Shown here one piece after another: positions 16,337-25,490 of a stretch of DNA of 64,000 nucleotides. The translations under genes were made by a program, and so were the position numbers. Each line of letters opens with the position of its first letter. The stretch's first letter is position 1. Source of the DNA: Terrilactibacillus laevilacticus (GTDB lineage: Bacteria; Bacillota; Bacilli; Bacillales; Sporolactobacillaceae); the NCBI RefSeq assembly GCF_006517395.1, contig NZ_VDCY01000006.1, forward strand, positions 1 through 64,000. The letters are read 5' to 3'. The notes below the pieces were generated by a model. That model saw nothing but the letters and a program-made list of their open reading frames with translations. It was not told where the DNA came from and searched no databases.

Positions 16337-17311
16337 TTAAAATTCGATATTTCTTTTTCTTTGGAACCAAATAGATAATATTGATATTGGAATAATAATA
16401 ATAAGCGTTATTATTGCTAGAGATGCTCCTAAACCCATCCCGGAAGCTTCTGCGCCCATACCTCCAAATGCTGTCCGATAAAACAGTGTTCCTAATACAT
16501 CTGTTGAATAATATGGCCCAGCCTGGGCTCCTTCAAGTAAGAACATTAATTCAAAGGTTCCAAAACTTCCAATAAAAGTTAATACTGAAATAGTAATTAT
16601 CGGTGGGATTAATAAAGGGATTACTATTTTTGAAAAAATAGTCGGTATACCCGCACCATCTATAATAGCTGCTTCTATTAAACTTTTCGGAATTGTCATG
16701 ATAGCTGCTAGAAACACTAGGATCGGAAATCCCATACTATGCCATAAACCAATAACAGCTATAATTGATAAAGCTGTATGTTCGCTTCCTAACCAAGGCA
16801 ATGCATAATGACCTAATCCTATTGTTTTTAGAAAATTATTGACAACTCCCCACTGTGGATTAAGAAGGAGTCCCCATAAAAATGCAACGACAGCTAATGA
16901 GAATGTATGAGGCATGAAAAAAATAATCTTATAAATACCTGAACCCTTTATTTTCTGTGAAAGCAGAAAAGCTATAAACATTCCAAAGAATACACTTACT
17001 ATGATATTGATTAAAAGAATAAAAATATTGTGTCCTAACGCCCTATAAAACATAGTCGAGTAAGGGTCTTCTGTAAGCCACTTTATATAATTATTTAAAC
17101 CAACAAAGTGAGTCATTGGTCCTATACCAGACCAATCAAATAAACTTACATATATACTACTAAGAAATGGATAAAGTATAAAAACACCATAAATGATAAC
17201 TGCTGGAAGGAGCATTAATAAAAAACTATATTTTTTAAGTGTCTTCACAATGGGGTACAGATTAGTTTCTATAGTGGATTCTTTTTCCTTAGCAGTTAAA
17301 GTTTTAGCCAT
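16337..17311 (-). CDS. Carbohydrate ABC transporter permease (MalF/YurN type)
   Basis: A 324-residue CUT1 permease with a cytoplasmic N-tail of about 30 residues, then six TM segments. The EAA loop is KSLIEAAIIDGAGIPTIFSK (about 212-231) followed by IVIPLLIPPIITIS. The start is ATG 17311 behind GGGTGGTAAGC rather than the in-frame GTG nine bases upstream. A hairpin lies between this gene and the binding-protein gene, which probably lowers permease expression. Confidence 0.9.
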   Translation of the reverse strand: MAKTLTAKEKESTIETNLYPIVKTLKKYSFLLMLLPAVIIYGVFILYPFLSSIYVSLFDWSGIGPMTHFVGLNNYIKWLTEDPYSTMFYRALGHNIFILLINIIVSVFFGMFIAFLLSQKIKGSGIYKIIFFMPHTFSLAVVAFLWGLLLNPQWGVVNNFLKTIGLGHYALPWLGSEHTALSIIAVIGLWHSMGFPILVFLAAIMTIPKSLIEAAIIDGAGIPTIFSKIVIPLLIPPIITISVLTFIGSFGTFELMFLLEGAQAGPYYSTDVLGTLFYRTAFGGMGAEASGMGLGASLAIITLIIIIPISILSIWFQRKRNIEF

Positions 17312-17367
17312 GCTTACCACCCTTACTTTAATATTTTAATTCTTATTAGAACCTTATCTAGGAATAA

Positions 17368-17409
17368 AAGGGCGACTTCCTCCACATGTTTTGAGGAAGT
17401 TAAGCCCTT
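17368..17409 (-). terminator. Attenuator-like hairpin between binding protein and permease
   Basis: GAAGGGCTTAACTTCCTC pairs with GAGGAAGTCGCCCTT (one short bulge) on the minus strand and is followed by TTTATT. Partial termination or 3' protection here would give more binding protein than permease, a common pattern for ABC importers. Confidence 0.7.
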
Positions 17410-17426
17410 CATATCAAATTCCATTT

Positions 17427-18695
17427 TTATTTAAAAGGTTTATACCATTTAGTAATACTTTTCTGAAGCTGATCAGCTAAAGTTTGTGGAGTTTTCTTAC
17501 CTGCAAACAATTCTTGTAATCCTGAAGCAGCCAAGGTATCAATGGCAGGATCTCCATATGAGAATGGTGAACGAATTCTAAACAACTGATTAATAGAATT
17601 TTCTTTGTAATTATTCATAGCAACATTTAATAATGGTGTTCCATTTGTAGGTGCAATACCAGGATACCCTGGAATTTCTCCAAAAAGATCTGTATAAGTT
17701 TGTGCGTATTGCTTAGTACTAGTATATTTAAGAACATCAATTGCTGCTTTCTTAGTTTTACTTTTAGCATTTAGTCCGTATCCGCCATCAACAAATGCAT
17801 ATACACGAGCTTTTTGATTAGTATCTACAGGAGGAGCTAAAAAGCTTCCAATTTTTAAATTAGGGTTTTGATCCTGAATTGTTTTTACTGACCATATTCC
17901 ATCCACTATCATTGCAACTTTTCCTTGACTAAATAAAGTTTCCATATCTTGATAACTTGAAGCTGAATAGCCGTTTTGGAAATATTTTTTTAATGAATTA
18001 ATATTTGATAAAACATTTACAAACTTAGGATCATTAAAATGGGTTTTTCCTGAAATTAAATCTTTAACCCATGGATCACCTAATTGCGAAGCACCAACTG
18101 AATCAAGAATTAACGCCAATGCCCATCCTTCACGACCGGAAATCCCCATAGGCGTAACATTTTTTTCTTTTAGTACTTTCATATTATTTATAAGATCATC
18201 CCAAGTTTTTGGAACTTGCAAATTATATTTTTTGAATAAATCCTTATTATAAAAGAATTGAGATGTCTGAACAGCGAATGGTACAGCATACGTTTTTCCA
18301 TCTGTTTTCACCTGACTCATAACGCCTTTACTAAAATTATCTAATCCAGGAACTTTATTATCGAGCGAAGTAATCTGTTTCCCAGTTGCATATTTTGCAA
18401 TACCACTTCCACCACGAAGAGTAAGGATATCGGGTCCTTTACCACCGTTCATAGCTGTCTGTAAAGATGCATCATACTGTGTTGGTGTAAAAGTTCTAAA
18501 ACTAATCTTAATATTTTTACCATCTTTATTAAGTTGATCTTCTACCTTTTTCCATATTTTAGCGTCCTGTGACCGCCAACTCCATATAGTTACAGTATTT
18601 TCATCATCTTTAGAACTGCTATTACCTGAACATGCGGCCAATGAACTAATGACTAATAAGATAATTCCGACAATTGAAAGTATTTTTCTTCCCAC
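17427..18695 (-). CDS. Extracellular sugar-binding lipoprotein (ABC transporter, CUT1 type)
   Basis: A 422-residue cluster-1 solute-binding protein. The lipobox is LLVISSLAACSGNSS with the lipid-anchored Cys at about residue 22. The mature part opens with NTVTIWSWRSQDAKIWKKVE, like other family-1 sugar-binding proteins. The start is GTG 18695 behind AGGAGGGATATAA. It is the receptor of the ABC importer in the MurNAc operon; that it binds MurNAc or a muropeptide sugar is inferred from the company of murQ, namZ and amiE-like genes. Confidence 0.9.
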   Translation of the reverse strand: MGRKILSIVGIILLVISSLAACSGNSSSKDDENTVTIWSWRSQDAKIWKKVEDQLNKDGKNIKISFRTFTPTQYDASLQTAMNGGKGPDILTLRGGSGIAKYATGKQITSLDNKVPGLDNFSKGVMSQVKTDGKTYAVPFAVQTSQFFYNKDLFKKYNLQVPKTWDDLINNMKVLKEKNVTPMGISGREGWALALILDSVGASQLGDPWVKDLISGKTHFNDPKFVNVLSNINSLKKYFQNGYSASSYQDMETLFSQGKVAMIVDGIWSVKTIQDQNPNLKIGSFLAPPVDTNQKARVYAFVDGGYGLNAKSKTKKAAIDVLKYTSTKQYAQTYTDLFGEIPGYPGIAPTNGTPLLNVAMNNYKENSINQLFRIRSPFSYGDPAIDTLAASGLQELFAGKKTPQTLADQLQKSITKWYKPFK

Positions 18696-18755
18696 TTATA
18701 TCCCTCCTGAATTTATTTATAATAAAATAGCCTTTTGGCTTTTTATTTAAAGTTA

Positions 18756-19814
18756 TTAAATTTCCTTATTTAATTCAGCCAAGACAATGTCATAAAAATT
18801 TTTTCTAATTCGATTCATATTTATTTGTCTACAAATATGGACTCTATTCGTTAATAAAATTATTCCTATTTTTCTATTAGGATCAATCAACATCGATGTT
18901 CCTGTAAACCCTGTATGACCATAACTTGATTTAGATAAAAAATTTCCAGTAGGCATGTTGTCATCAATAAGCTGCCATCCTAGTCCCCTATTAGCATTTA
19001 AATTTCGAGTATAATTATTTCGACTAGACTTTAGTATTTCTGATGATAAGAACCGTTTTCCTGATCTAGTTGTTCCTTCATTGAGTAACATTCTCGCATA
19101 TATTTTTAAATCTTTAAGATTAGAAAATAATCCGGCATGTCCAGAAACTCCATTAAGATTAAATGCATTTTCGTCATGAACTTTCCCCCATTGATAATCC
19201 TTTTTATCTCGAAGCCACTCCGTTGGTGCAATTTTATTTATATCAACTTTGGGATTAAATGAAGTTTGGTACATCTCTAATCGTTGATAAATATTCCGCT
19301 TAGAAAAGACATCCAAAGACTGTTGACTTATTTTTTCAATTAAGAAACCTAGTAATATAAAATTCAAATCACTATATATTACATTTTTATTAGATTCTAT
19401 TGGTACTTCAAGCAGGTATTTTAAAATTTGATCTTTGTTCCATGACTTATTATAAAAAGCAACCGATGCAATATACCCTGATGTATGGGTTAGTAAATTT
19501 TTTATTGTGAGATTACGATTAATTGAATTTGGAAAAAAGTGCGTTAGTGGATCATCAAAATTAATGAGTCCTTTTTCAACGAGCAATAGTAAACTTGGCA
19601 ATGTTGCACAAACTTTTGTTAAAGATGCTAAATCAAATAAAGTATCTAAATTCATCTCTATTTTTTTATCCTTATGGGCTAAACCTAATGCATTTTCTAC
19701 AATGGTCTCATCTTTAGTAAATACTGAATAGACTGCACCTGGAATTTGCCTGGTGTTAATCATACTTAACAAAAATGCATCAATTTTTTTTGTAAGATCA
19801 TCATTATTTATCAT
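18756..19814 (-). CDS. Serine beta-lactamase-family hydrolase, AmiE-like N-acetylmuramoyl amidase candidate
   Basis: A 352-residue penicillin-binding/beta-lactamase (class C fold) protein. Ser-x-x-Lys is in DLASLTKVCATL (about 67-78), the Tyr-containing motif is YSDLNF (about 147-152) and the third motif is SYGHTGFTGTSM (about 296-307, HTG). No signal peptide or TM segment, so it appears cytoplasmic. In B. subtilis the homologous position of the mur locus holds AmiE (YbbE), which removes peptides from MurNAc and belongs to this fold. Same role is likely here but rests on context. Start ATG 19814 with TAGGAGATAAT, eight bases after the murR stop. Confidence 0.82.
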   Translation of the reverse strand: MINNDDLTKKIDAFLLSMINTRQIPGAVYSVFTKDETIVENALGLAHKDKKIEMNLDTLFDLASLTKVCATLPSLLLLVEKGLINFDDPLTHFFPNSINRNLTIKNLLTHTSGYIASVAFYNKSWNKDQILKYLLEVPIESNKNVIYSDLNFILLGFLIEKISQQSLDVFSKRNIYQRLEMYQTSFNPKVDINKIAPTEWLRDKKDYQWGKVHDENAFNLNGVSGHAGLFSNLKDLKIYARMLLNEGTTRSGKRFLSSEILKSSRNNYTRNLNANRGLGWQLIDDNMPTGNFLSKSSYGHTGFTGTSMLIDPNRKIGIILLTNRVHICRQINMNRIRKNFYDIVLAELNKEI

Positions 19815-19822
19815 ATTATCTC

Positions 19823-20677
19823 CTATATTCGAAAGCTTTTTTTAATTGCCTTAAGTGAGCGATTTAGATAGTTCAATGATGAATCAAATTGATTTCCAGC
19901 AACTGCAACATATAAAATGTCAATTACGTTTAGTTGCACAATTCTAGAAGAAGTAGCCGCACTTCGTACATCTGATTCTGATGAAATAATTTCAATATTG
20001 ATATCTACCAGTTGACCTAAAGTATTATTACCATAACGAGTTAATCCAATTGTTTTAGCTCCCGATTCTTTAGCAGCTTTAACGCATTCAACTATTTGAA
20101 GAGTTTCACCGGAATTTGATATTGCTACTACAACGTCATCTGAGGTCAATGTAACTGCAGAAGTTAATTGCAGATGATTATCTGCATACGCAGTGCAAAA
20201 TTTGTTAATACGCATAAACTTAGTTTGCGCATCTTGAGCAACAAGTTGTGAGGCACCTGTTCCATAAAAGTCAATTCGTTTAGCTTTATTTAGCCATTCA
20301 GCAGCTTTCTCTATTTTTTCTGGATCTAAAATTCGAGCCGTTTCATTGATCGATAATGAATTATTATTAGATACAGTTTCAATGATATTGGCAATATTGC
20401 TATCAGCGTGTATTTCTTGATATTCGTGACCGTTATTTTGTTTATTTTGTAAATCACCCGCAATTCTTATTTTTAAATCTTGAAATCCAGAAAAACCTAG
20501 ATTTTTACATAGTCGAATAACGGCAGAAGCACTTGAATGGCTGGCTTCAGATAATTCACTGACAGTCATTTGAATGACTTTATCTGGAAACTCTAGTATG
20601 TATTTAGCCGCATTTAATTCAGCTTTTTTAATTTTATCCAATGATTGCTCTAACCTAGACAGACCGCCGTTTAACAT
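19823..20677 (-). CDS. murR: RpiR family transcriptional regulator, MurR-like
   Basis: A 284-residue two-domain regulator. The N-terminal RpiR HTH covers ELSEASHSSASAVIRLCKNL (about 45-64) with GFSGFQDLKIRIA, and the C-terminal SIS domain covers RIDFYGTGASQLVAQDAQTK (about 131-150) and VVVAISNSGETLQIVECVKA (about 177-196). First gene of the MurNAc operon. MurR proteins are repressors relieved by MurNAc-6-P, which the SIS domain binds. The start ATG 20677 follows GGTGATAATA; GTG 20689 is a weaker alternative. Candidate operators lie just upstream. Confidence 0.88.
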   Translation of the reverse strand: MLNGGLSRLEQSLDKIKKAELNAAKYILEFPDKVIQMTVSELSEASHSSASAVIRLCKNLGFSGFQDLKIRIAGDLQNKQNNGHEYQEIHADSNIANIIETVSNNNSLSINETARILDPEKIEKAAEWLNKAKRIDFYGTGASQLVAQDAQTKFMRINKFCTAYADNHLQLTSAVTLTSDDVVVAISNSGETLQIVECVKAAKESGAKTIGLTRYGNNTLGQLVDINIEIISSESDVRSAATSSRIVQLNVIDILYVAVAGNQFDSSLNYLNRSLKAIKKSFRI

Positions 20678-20706
20678 TATTATCACCATTAAGAATTTTT
20701 TGATAA

Positions 20707-20727
20707 TTCAATAATAATATCATTGAA
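20707..20727. promoter_or_regulatory. Candidate MurR operator
   Basis: TTCAAT and ATTGAA form a perfect 6-bp inverted repeat separated by nine A/T bases, 30 bases upstream of murR. A second overlapping pair (ATTGA at 20722-20726 and TCAAT at 20736-20740) follows. The dyads suit an RpiR dimer and autoregulation. In such AT-rich DNA chance is a real alternative. Confidence 0.4.
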
Positions 20728-20866
20728 ATAATATGTCAATATATTTTTTATTAAATGAATTTTTATTTCAAAATAATTATTAGCAAAAAATAATAACCAC
20801 TTGCAACTTCAACAAGTGGCTCTATCACATTCTCTATGTAATTTTATCGATTGAACACTTTCTTAA

Positions 20867-21358
20867 CTAATTTTCTTCTCTATCCTCCCATCCTTTACAA
20901 ACATCTACCCATTCTTTACCTTTTCCATACTCGTACAATTCTTCAATAGACAGACCTATGGCTGACGTGCTGCTGCCGCATGCTGGGTACACCTTTTCAA
21001 ATCGTTTAAGTGAAATATCCATAAAAACAGGTAAAGGGTGAGCTAGTCCAAATGGACAAACCCCTCCGACGGCATGTCCTGTTTGTTCTAATGTCTCTTC
21101 GGGCGAAAGCATACGAGCTTTCATGCCAAACGTATGGCGGAATTTTTTATTGTCAATTTTAGCATCACCTGCCGCAACAATAAGAATACCATTCTCAGAC
21201 TCAAGACCTCTGAAAGCGAGTGTTTTTGCAATTTTTTCAGGTTCCACATGAAGAGCAGCTGCAGCTAACTCAACCGTTGCACTTGAAATTTCAAGTTCAA
21301 TGATATCTTTTTCTTTGTCCCAAAGCTTAAAATAATCTTTAACAGCGTCTAAGCTCAT
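20867..21358 (-). CDS. YbaK/EbsC family aminoacyl-tRNA deacylase
   Basis: A 163-residue YbaK-fold protein. The catalytic-site segments are EKIAKTLAFRG (about 40-50; the Lys is conserved), KFRHTFGMKARMLSPEETLE (about 73-92) and HAVGGVCPFGLAHPLPVFMD (about 97-116; the Gly-Gly-x-x-P motif), then CGSSTSAIGLSIEEL. Such enzymes hydrolyse mischarged tRNAs such as Cys- or Ala-tRNA(Pro). The start is ATG 21358 behind AGGAAGTGCTAATC. Monocistronic. Confidence 0.88.
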   Translation of the reverse strand: MSLDAVKDYFKLWDKEKDIIELEISSATVELAAAALHVEPEKIAKTLAFRGLESENGILIVAAGDAKIDNKKFRHTFGMKARMLSPEETLEQTGHAVGGVCPFGLAHPLPVFMDISLKRFEKVYPACGSSTSAIGLSIEELYEYGKGKEWVDVCKGWEDREEN

Positions 21359-21518
21359 GATTAGCACTTCCTTTTTTTCAGATCATTCTTATTATGATAA
21401 CTTTCAGTATATCAAAAATATCGTGCCAATTTTATAATTGATCTCTTTTTTTCTCACCATTGATTTTAATTAACGTTTTATCAAAAAAGGTTATTTTCGT
21501 AAAAGTATGTAAAAACGA

Positions 21519-21749
21519 TTAATCTTCATCCTTCACGTCGATATCTTCAGGTATCGGTTCGCTCAACCATTCAGCCATTTGTTTTTTGTATCGCTCTAAT
21601 TGTTCTAAATGAGTAGCGAACTGATCTTGATTTATGAGGTGCTGCTCGCCATCGAAAACTGTACGGATTTTATTTTGAAGGATAAGACTTTGTACATATG
21701 ATATTGGCATGGATAAGTATTCTGCTGTTTCTTTTATCGTCAAATACAT
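21519..21749 (-). CDS. Small excisionase-type helix-turn-helix protein
   Basis: A 76-residue protein. MYLTIKETAEYLSMPISYVQ (1-20) then SLILQNKIRTVFDGEQHLIN is the HTH_17/excisionase (MerR-like winged helix) pattern, followed by a short helix and an acidic tail (PEDIDVKDED). The start is ATG 21749 behind GAGGACATAAAC; the longer frame to 21806 has no ribosome site. There is no phage or integrase gene nearby, so a role in excision is not supported; many Bacillales carry such stand-alone DNA-binding proteins. Confidence 0.65.
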   Translation of the reverse strand: MYLTIKETAEYLSMPISYVQSLILQNKIRTVFDGEQHLINQDQFATHLEQLERYKKQMAEWLSEPIPEDIDVKDED

Positions 21750-21867
21750 GTTTATGTCCTCTTTTACTAAAATTTTTATTTCATTCTTGGTCATTTGCCC
21801 TGCCATTTTTCCGCTAATGACATAAGGTAATAGGGAAGAAACCCAAACAGTGGAGGAGAGAAAACGA

Positions 21868-22167
21868 ATGAACCCATATCAATTTTATTCTGAATATGAT
21901 CCTGAACAAACGAGTCAATACATTGATTATAATCCGTATGTACAACCAGAACAAGAAAGTATAGAACGACAATTCCAACTTCCGCAATCGCTTGATAGAA
22001 GGATTAGACAGCTTGAAAGAGCAAACGAACAACAGACTAGAGAAATAAACCGACTAAGACAAGAAAATGAACGTCAAAACCGTCGACTAAATCGATTAAA
22101 CCAAAGATTACGTGTTGTTGAAGCCAGACTTGCTATTCCATTTCAAGCTACCGAAGATGGTTTTTAA
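21868..22167 (+). CDS. Hypothetical coiled-coil protein
   Basis: A 99-residue protein of unknown function. The first 45 residues are rich in Gln, Tyr, Pro and acidic residues (YDPEQTSQYIDYNPYVQPEQ). Residues about 48-90 form one Gln/Arg/Asn-rich coiled coil with a regular Leu/Ile heptad (RRIRQLERANEQQTREINRL then RQENERQNRRLNRLNQRLRV). No signal peptide or TM segment. The Tyr/Gln-rich head plus coil recalls spore-coat proteins, but that is speculation. Start ATG 21868 behind GGAGGAGAGAAAAC. Confidence 0.7.
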   Translation: MNPYQFYSEYDPEQTSQYIDYNPYVQPEQESIERQFQLPQSLDRRIRQLERANEQQTREINRLRQENERQNRRLNRLNQRLRVVEARLAIPFQATEDGF

Positions 22168-22210
22168 TTGTACATCTCTTAATTAAACATACGTTTTCCA
22201 AACAGAAAAG

Positions 22211-22247
22211 TGGCATGAGCTTTATAAACTTAAGCTCATGCCATATT
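22211..22247. terminator. Bidirectional terminator
   Basis: TGGCATGAGCTT and AAGCTCATGCCA form a perfect 12-bp stem with a 9-base loop, with A/T-rich arms on both sides. It lies between convergent genes (coiled-coil protein and InhA protease) and can serve both. Confidence 0.8.
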
Positions 22248-22273
22248 TTATAACCTATATAATGTCATATTAC

Positions 22274-24646
22274 TTATTTATAAAGCAAGACTTTACCGAC
22301 TGATCCATCCTCACTTTCCCCTACTACTCGGAATTTCAAGCCGTAGTTTGGAATCTTGCGTCCTGCATCAAGAAGTCCTACATTGCTGTAATTCGTACTA
22401 TCGTCAAATAATGGACTCCGCTTTGTAAAATTATCTTTAAGCGTTGCTCCGTTAATTCCAGTGTAATCTAAGAACATTTTATCTGATTTATTGAGACTGA
22501 ACGCAGCATCATGCATTTGATAACCCGTTGATGCTACAGCCCCATCACTCCATTTGTTAATATGCTGATCGGAATCAACGACACCTAAAAAGCCATCCCC
22601 TGGGTGAACGCCAGTCCAGTTATTATCATAAGAATCATCGACATACCAAACAACAAGACCGGAATCAAAACTCATCAGGCTAGCTCCACGCCGGATATGG
22701 GCAAGTCCTTCATCCACACCGTGATGTGAACGCCATTCTAAAAGGTAATACTGTTTGGATAAGAAGTTACCCTCATCCTTCTTAAATCCATCTAACGTAA
22801 AGGAAGGATCTCCTTCAGCATCGTCGGATAAAACTTGATTTCCATCTGCAACAACTTTTATGTCATCAACGTAGAATCCCGGATGAGCGACAGCTGCATC
22901 TGTCCAATAATTGAATTCGAGTTCAACCTTTTGTCCTGCATAAGCTGATAAATCAAATGATGCATCCTTCCAGCCATCTGAACTTCCCGTTATACCGTTA
23001 CCTGGATTTTGATCGTATGGGTTATCGGTTGTCGTAATATTCCCCTTAATCGATTGACCATTCACTTTAATTGATGCGTAATCCCAATCTGGTTCAATAT
23101 CATACCATGTTTTGAATGTTAACTGAGCGCTTGAAGCATTGGTTAAATCAATCGTCTTTTTCATTGAATGATTGAGATTATCACCACTTCCGCTAAAATA
23201 CTCATATTGACCACTCGCTGGTGTATTGATCGTTGTCTTTTTATCAGGCAAATTGATTCTAAGGGCATCATTATTGGTTCCTTTAGTTGACGCCTCATCT
23301 AGTAATACTTCAGCCCCTTTACTTGTCACATCACTTTCATTGATAGTTGTGCCACTTAACCAGTTCCCGCCATGGGCTGACTGTAAATATTCTTTGGCAT
23401 ATGGACTAAATCCTGATGGCTCCGTTCCTGGGATACTACCAGCCCAGCTACCACTTGACATGATCGACCAGTAGGAAATCGGTTCACCGGCTCCTGTGTA
23501 ATTCGTGTCATATTCATCAGGTAGTCCTAAATCATGACCAAATTCATGAGAAAATACCCCTGCAGCCCCGTCTTCTGGTTCAATGGTATAATCATAAGCC
23601 CCGAGTAAACCACCAAAACGATCACTATTGGAATGGCCTCCCGGAACGGCTACCAGATTTCCTAGATTCCAGCGGTGTGACCAAATGGCATCCGCGCCTA
23701 ACTTACCACCACCGGCTTCTTCACCTACACCGGCATGAATGACCATCAAATGGTCAATTATACCATCTGGTTCATTATATATACCATCACCGTCGTAATC
23801 GTCACGGTCCCATACATCATAGTCACTCAAATCAATATTAGGGTCTTGTCCCGCTTTTTTTAGAGCTTCATAAACCAATTCTCTTGGTCTTTGGTCACTA
23901 TCCTCAGGCCCTGGATAATTACCACCGTAATATGCAGCCGGGTGATCTGCTGTATACCATCCCGCTACTTCGCCATCAATCGTATAACTGCCGCCAGATT
24001 GTTGTTCGTAATATTGCTTCATGGAGATTAAATTTTCTCCATTTGGCCCTTTATAACCATTTTTTCCGAAAATCATATCTTGAAAATGTTCATGAGTATA
24101 ATTTTCATAAAACATGTCCGTTTCATCAGAGGTTATTGAACTTTTTTCATAGTTTGGAAAATCGATGGCTAAAATCAAGACTTTATCCTTACGAACATTT
24201 CCGTTATAGTTTTCTTTTTCAACGGAATCTACGTTATTTTTCTTAGCTCGTCCTAATTTGTTGCCATTGCCATTTTTTAAGCTATTATCTTTTTTAACAT
24301 CGCTATCACTTTTCAAATCTGCTAACGCTTTTGGAAGTTTATCCTTCGTCCCTTTCTTGTTAGACTCAGCTTTGCCTTTTAGATATTGATTCAATGCCTT
24401 ATTCTCTTCAGCTGGACTTGCATTTTTAGCTAGTTTTCCTTCTTTTTTCAGCATTTCAATCAATTTTTCATCATTGGCAATACCCAAATCAATGGGTGAA
24501 CCCGAATAGTATTCTTTAGATACGGTTTTTGTCCCTGTTTCGGTTTCTGCTTCGGCTTGTTTTGATGGCTGAAATCCGTCGAATGGAAATAAACTTAAAC
24601 CAATCATGAATGCCATCAATGTTGCTGTCATCCTCTTCTTGTCCAA
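22274..24646 (-). CDS. Immune inhibitor A-type M6 family metalloprotease
   Basis: A 790-residue secreted protease. A signal peptide lies at the N-terminus (KKRMTATLMAFMIGLSLFPF, cleavage before QAEAE). A propeptide of about 100 residues follows, rich in Lys and Asp. The catalytic domain has GVFSHEFGHDLGLPDEYDT (about 370-388), the HExxH-type zinc site plus downstream Asp, and Asp-rich calcium-like loops (YDVWDRDDYDGDGIYNEPDG). A C-terminal jelly-roll with YFSGSGDNL and FYVDDIKVV follows. InhA proteases cut host antimicrobial peptides or the producer's own surface and exosporium proteins. Start: TTG 24646 behind GGGGGAATT is preferred; TTG 24661 is also possible. Confidence 0.93.
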   Translation of the reverse strand: MDKKRMTATLMAFMIGLSLFPFDGFQPSKQAEAETETGTKTVSKEYYSGSPIDLGIANDEKLIEMLKKEGKLAKNASPAEENKALNQYLKGKAESNKKGTKDKLPKALADLKSDSDVKKDNSLKNGNGNKLGRAKKNNVDSVEKENYNGNVRKDKVLILAIDFPNYEKSSITSDETDMFYENYTHEHFQDMIFGKNGYKGPNGENLISMKQYYEQQSGGSYTIDGEVAGWYTADHPAAYYGGNYPGPEDSDQRPRELVYEALKKAGQDPNIDLSDYDVWDRDDYDGDGIYNEPDGIIDHLMVIHAGVGEEAGGGKLGADAIWSHRWNLGNLVAVPGGHSNSDRFGGLLGAYDYTIEPEDGAAGVFSHEFGHDLGLPDEYDTNYTGAGEPISYWSIMSSGSWAGSIPGTEPSGFSPYAKEYLQSAHGGNWLSGTTINESDVTSKGAEVLLDEASTKGTNNDALRINLPDKKTTINTPASGQYEYFSGSGDNLNHSMKKTIDLTNASSAQLTFKTWYDIEPDWDYASIKVNGQSIKGNITTTDNPYDQNPGNGITGSSDGWKDASFDLSAYAGQKVELEFNYWTDAAVAHPGFYVDDIKVVADGNQVLSDDAEGDPSFTLDGFKKDEGNFLSKQYYLLEWRSHHGVDEGLAHIRRGASLMSFDSGLVVWYVDDSYDNNWTGVHPGDGFLGVVDSDQHINKWSDGAVASTGYQMHDAAFSLNKSDKMFLDYTGINGATLKDNFTKRSPLFDDSTNYSNVGLLDAGRKIPNYGLKFRVVGESEDGSVGKVLLYK

Positions 24647-24747
24647 ATCAAATTCCCCCAATAGTCAATAGTTTAATTTTTTCCTTGTCTATATTAAATC
24701 CCCATGTGATGCTTTCATTCACCCCTACTGCAATAAAATCATAAAGT

Positions 24748-24965
24748 GCGTGTTCAAAAAGGTGACAAATTAGAAGCAAGAAGATCAAGGCGGCCGCAGT
24801 TCCCCAGGACCGGCATTCCTCGCGTTGTGGTAGCTTCAGGCACCAGCCACAGGACGTGAGCGGTTTTAGCCAGCGATCCTCTTGTATCCGCTACATGAGG
24901 ACCGGAAAAACAAGCGGGCGCCGAGGATTCGTAGCTTATCATTTGGTGACTTTTTGAACAACCTC
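24748..24965 (+). repeat. MITE-like element, family 1 copy D (short form)
   Basis: Begins GCGTGTTCAAAAAGGTGACA and ends GTGACTTTTTGAACAACCTC. Flanked by a perfect 7-bp duplication ATAAAGT at 24741-24747 and 24966-24972. The 218-bp body has the AGAAGCAAGAAGATCAAGGC block characteristic of the short form in place of the long-form block. Upstream of the InhA gene. Confidence 0.88.
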
Positions 24966-24972
24966 ATAAAGT

Positions 24973-25490
24973 CTTATTTACAGGAATGAATCAAATACCG
25001 TGTTTATCATCATGATTCATTAACATAGCCATCAATAAAGAAAATCACAGTCAAGGGCATAATCAAAGCCAAGTTGAGTTTATACAGATATATTTTTAAT
25101 CTTCTCATCTGTAAAAATATTCAACTATTGATCTATTATTTCTAGTTATATTTACCAAATCCCTTTTTATTTTATAAAAAGTGGTAATTAGTCCTGTAAC
25201 TAGTCGTAACAATAGTTATTTAGTATTAGTATTAAGACATAATCACCTAATAAAATTAGCTTCCTTTAGTACTAAAATATCATTATTGCTGGTCAGCTTT
25301 ATATCAATACAAATAAAAAATCCCGAATAGAAGAAATAATTTCATCCACTCGGGCTAATTCGATTCTATAAATTTGTAAAACTAACTATTTCCTTTCAAC
25401 TATTCTTCGTAATCCTTTAAATTATAGTCGACGACGCATCCATGTTTCATGTCATATCCGATATTAATTGTTTTTACATTAACATAATAT
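24973..25490. other. Intergenic region between inhA-like and amino-acid ABC genes
   Basis: About 500 AT-rich bases with no credible ORF. The only structure is a minus-strand hairpin at about 25318-25355 (CCCGAGTGGATGAAAT-type stem closing with TCGGG and followed by TTTTTT), a plausible terminator for the ABC operon. Confidence 0.5.
25315..25355 (-). terminator. Candidate terminator after the amino-acid ABC operon
   Basis: On the minus strand CCCGA pairs with TCGGG, with partly paired interior (GGATGAAAT / ATTTCTTCT), followed by six T. It lies about 140 bases past the ATPase gene. Confidence 0.6.

Noticed and set aside
21519-21749. Phage excisionase marking an integrated element
   Set aside because: No integrase, attachment-site duplication or phage gene in the surroundings.
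23884-24246. 120-codon plus-strand frame
   Set aside because: Antisense shadow of the InhA-type protease gene, without ribosome site.
24754-24942. 62-codon minus-strand frame
   Set aside because: Inside MITE copy D.
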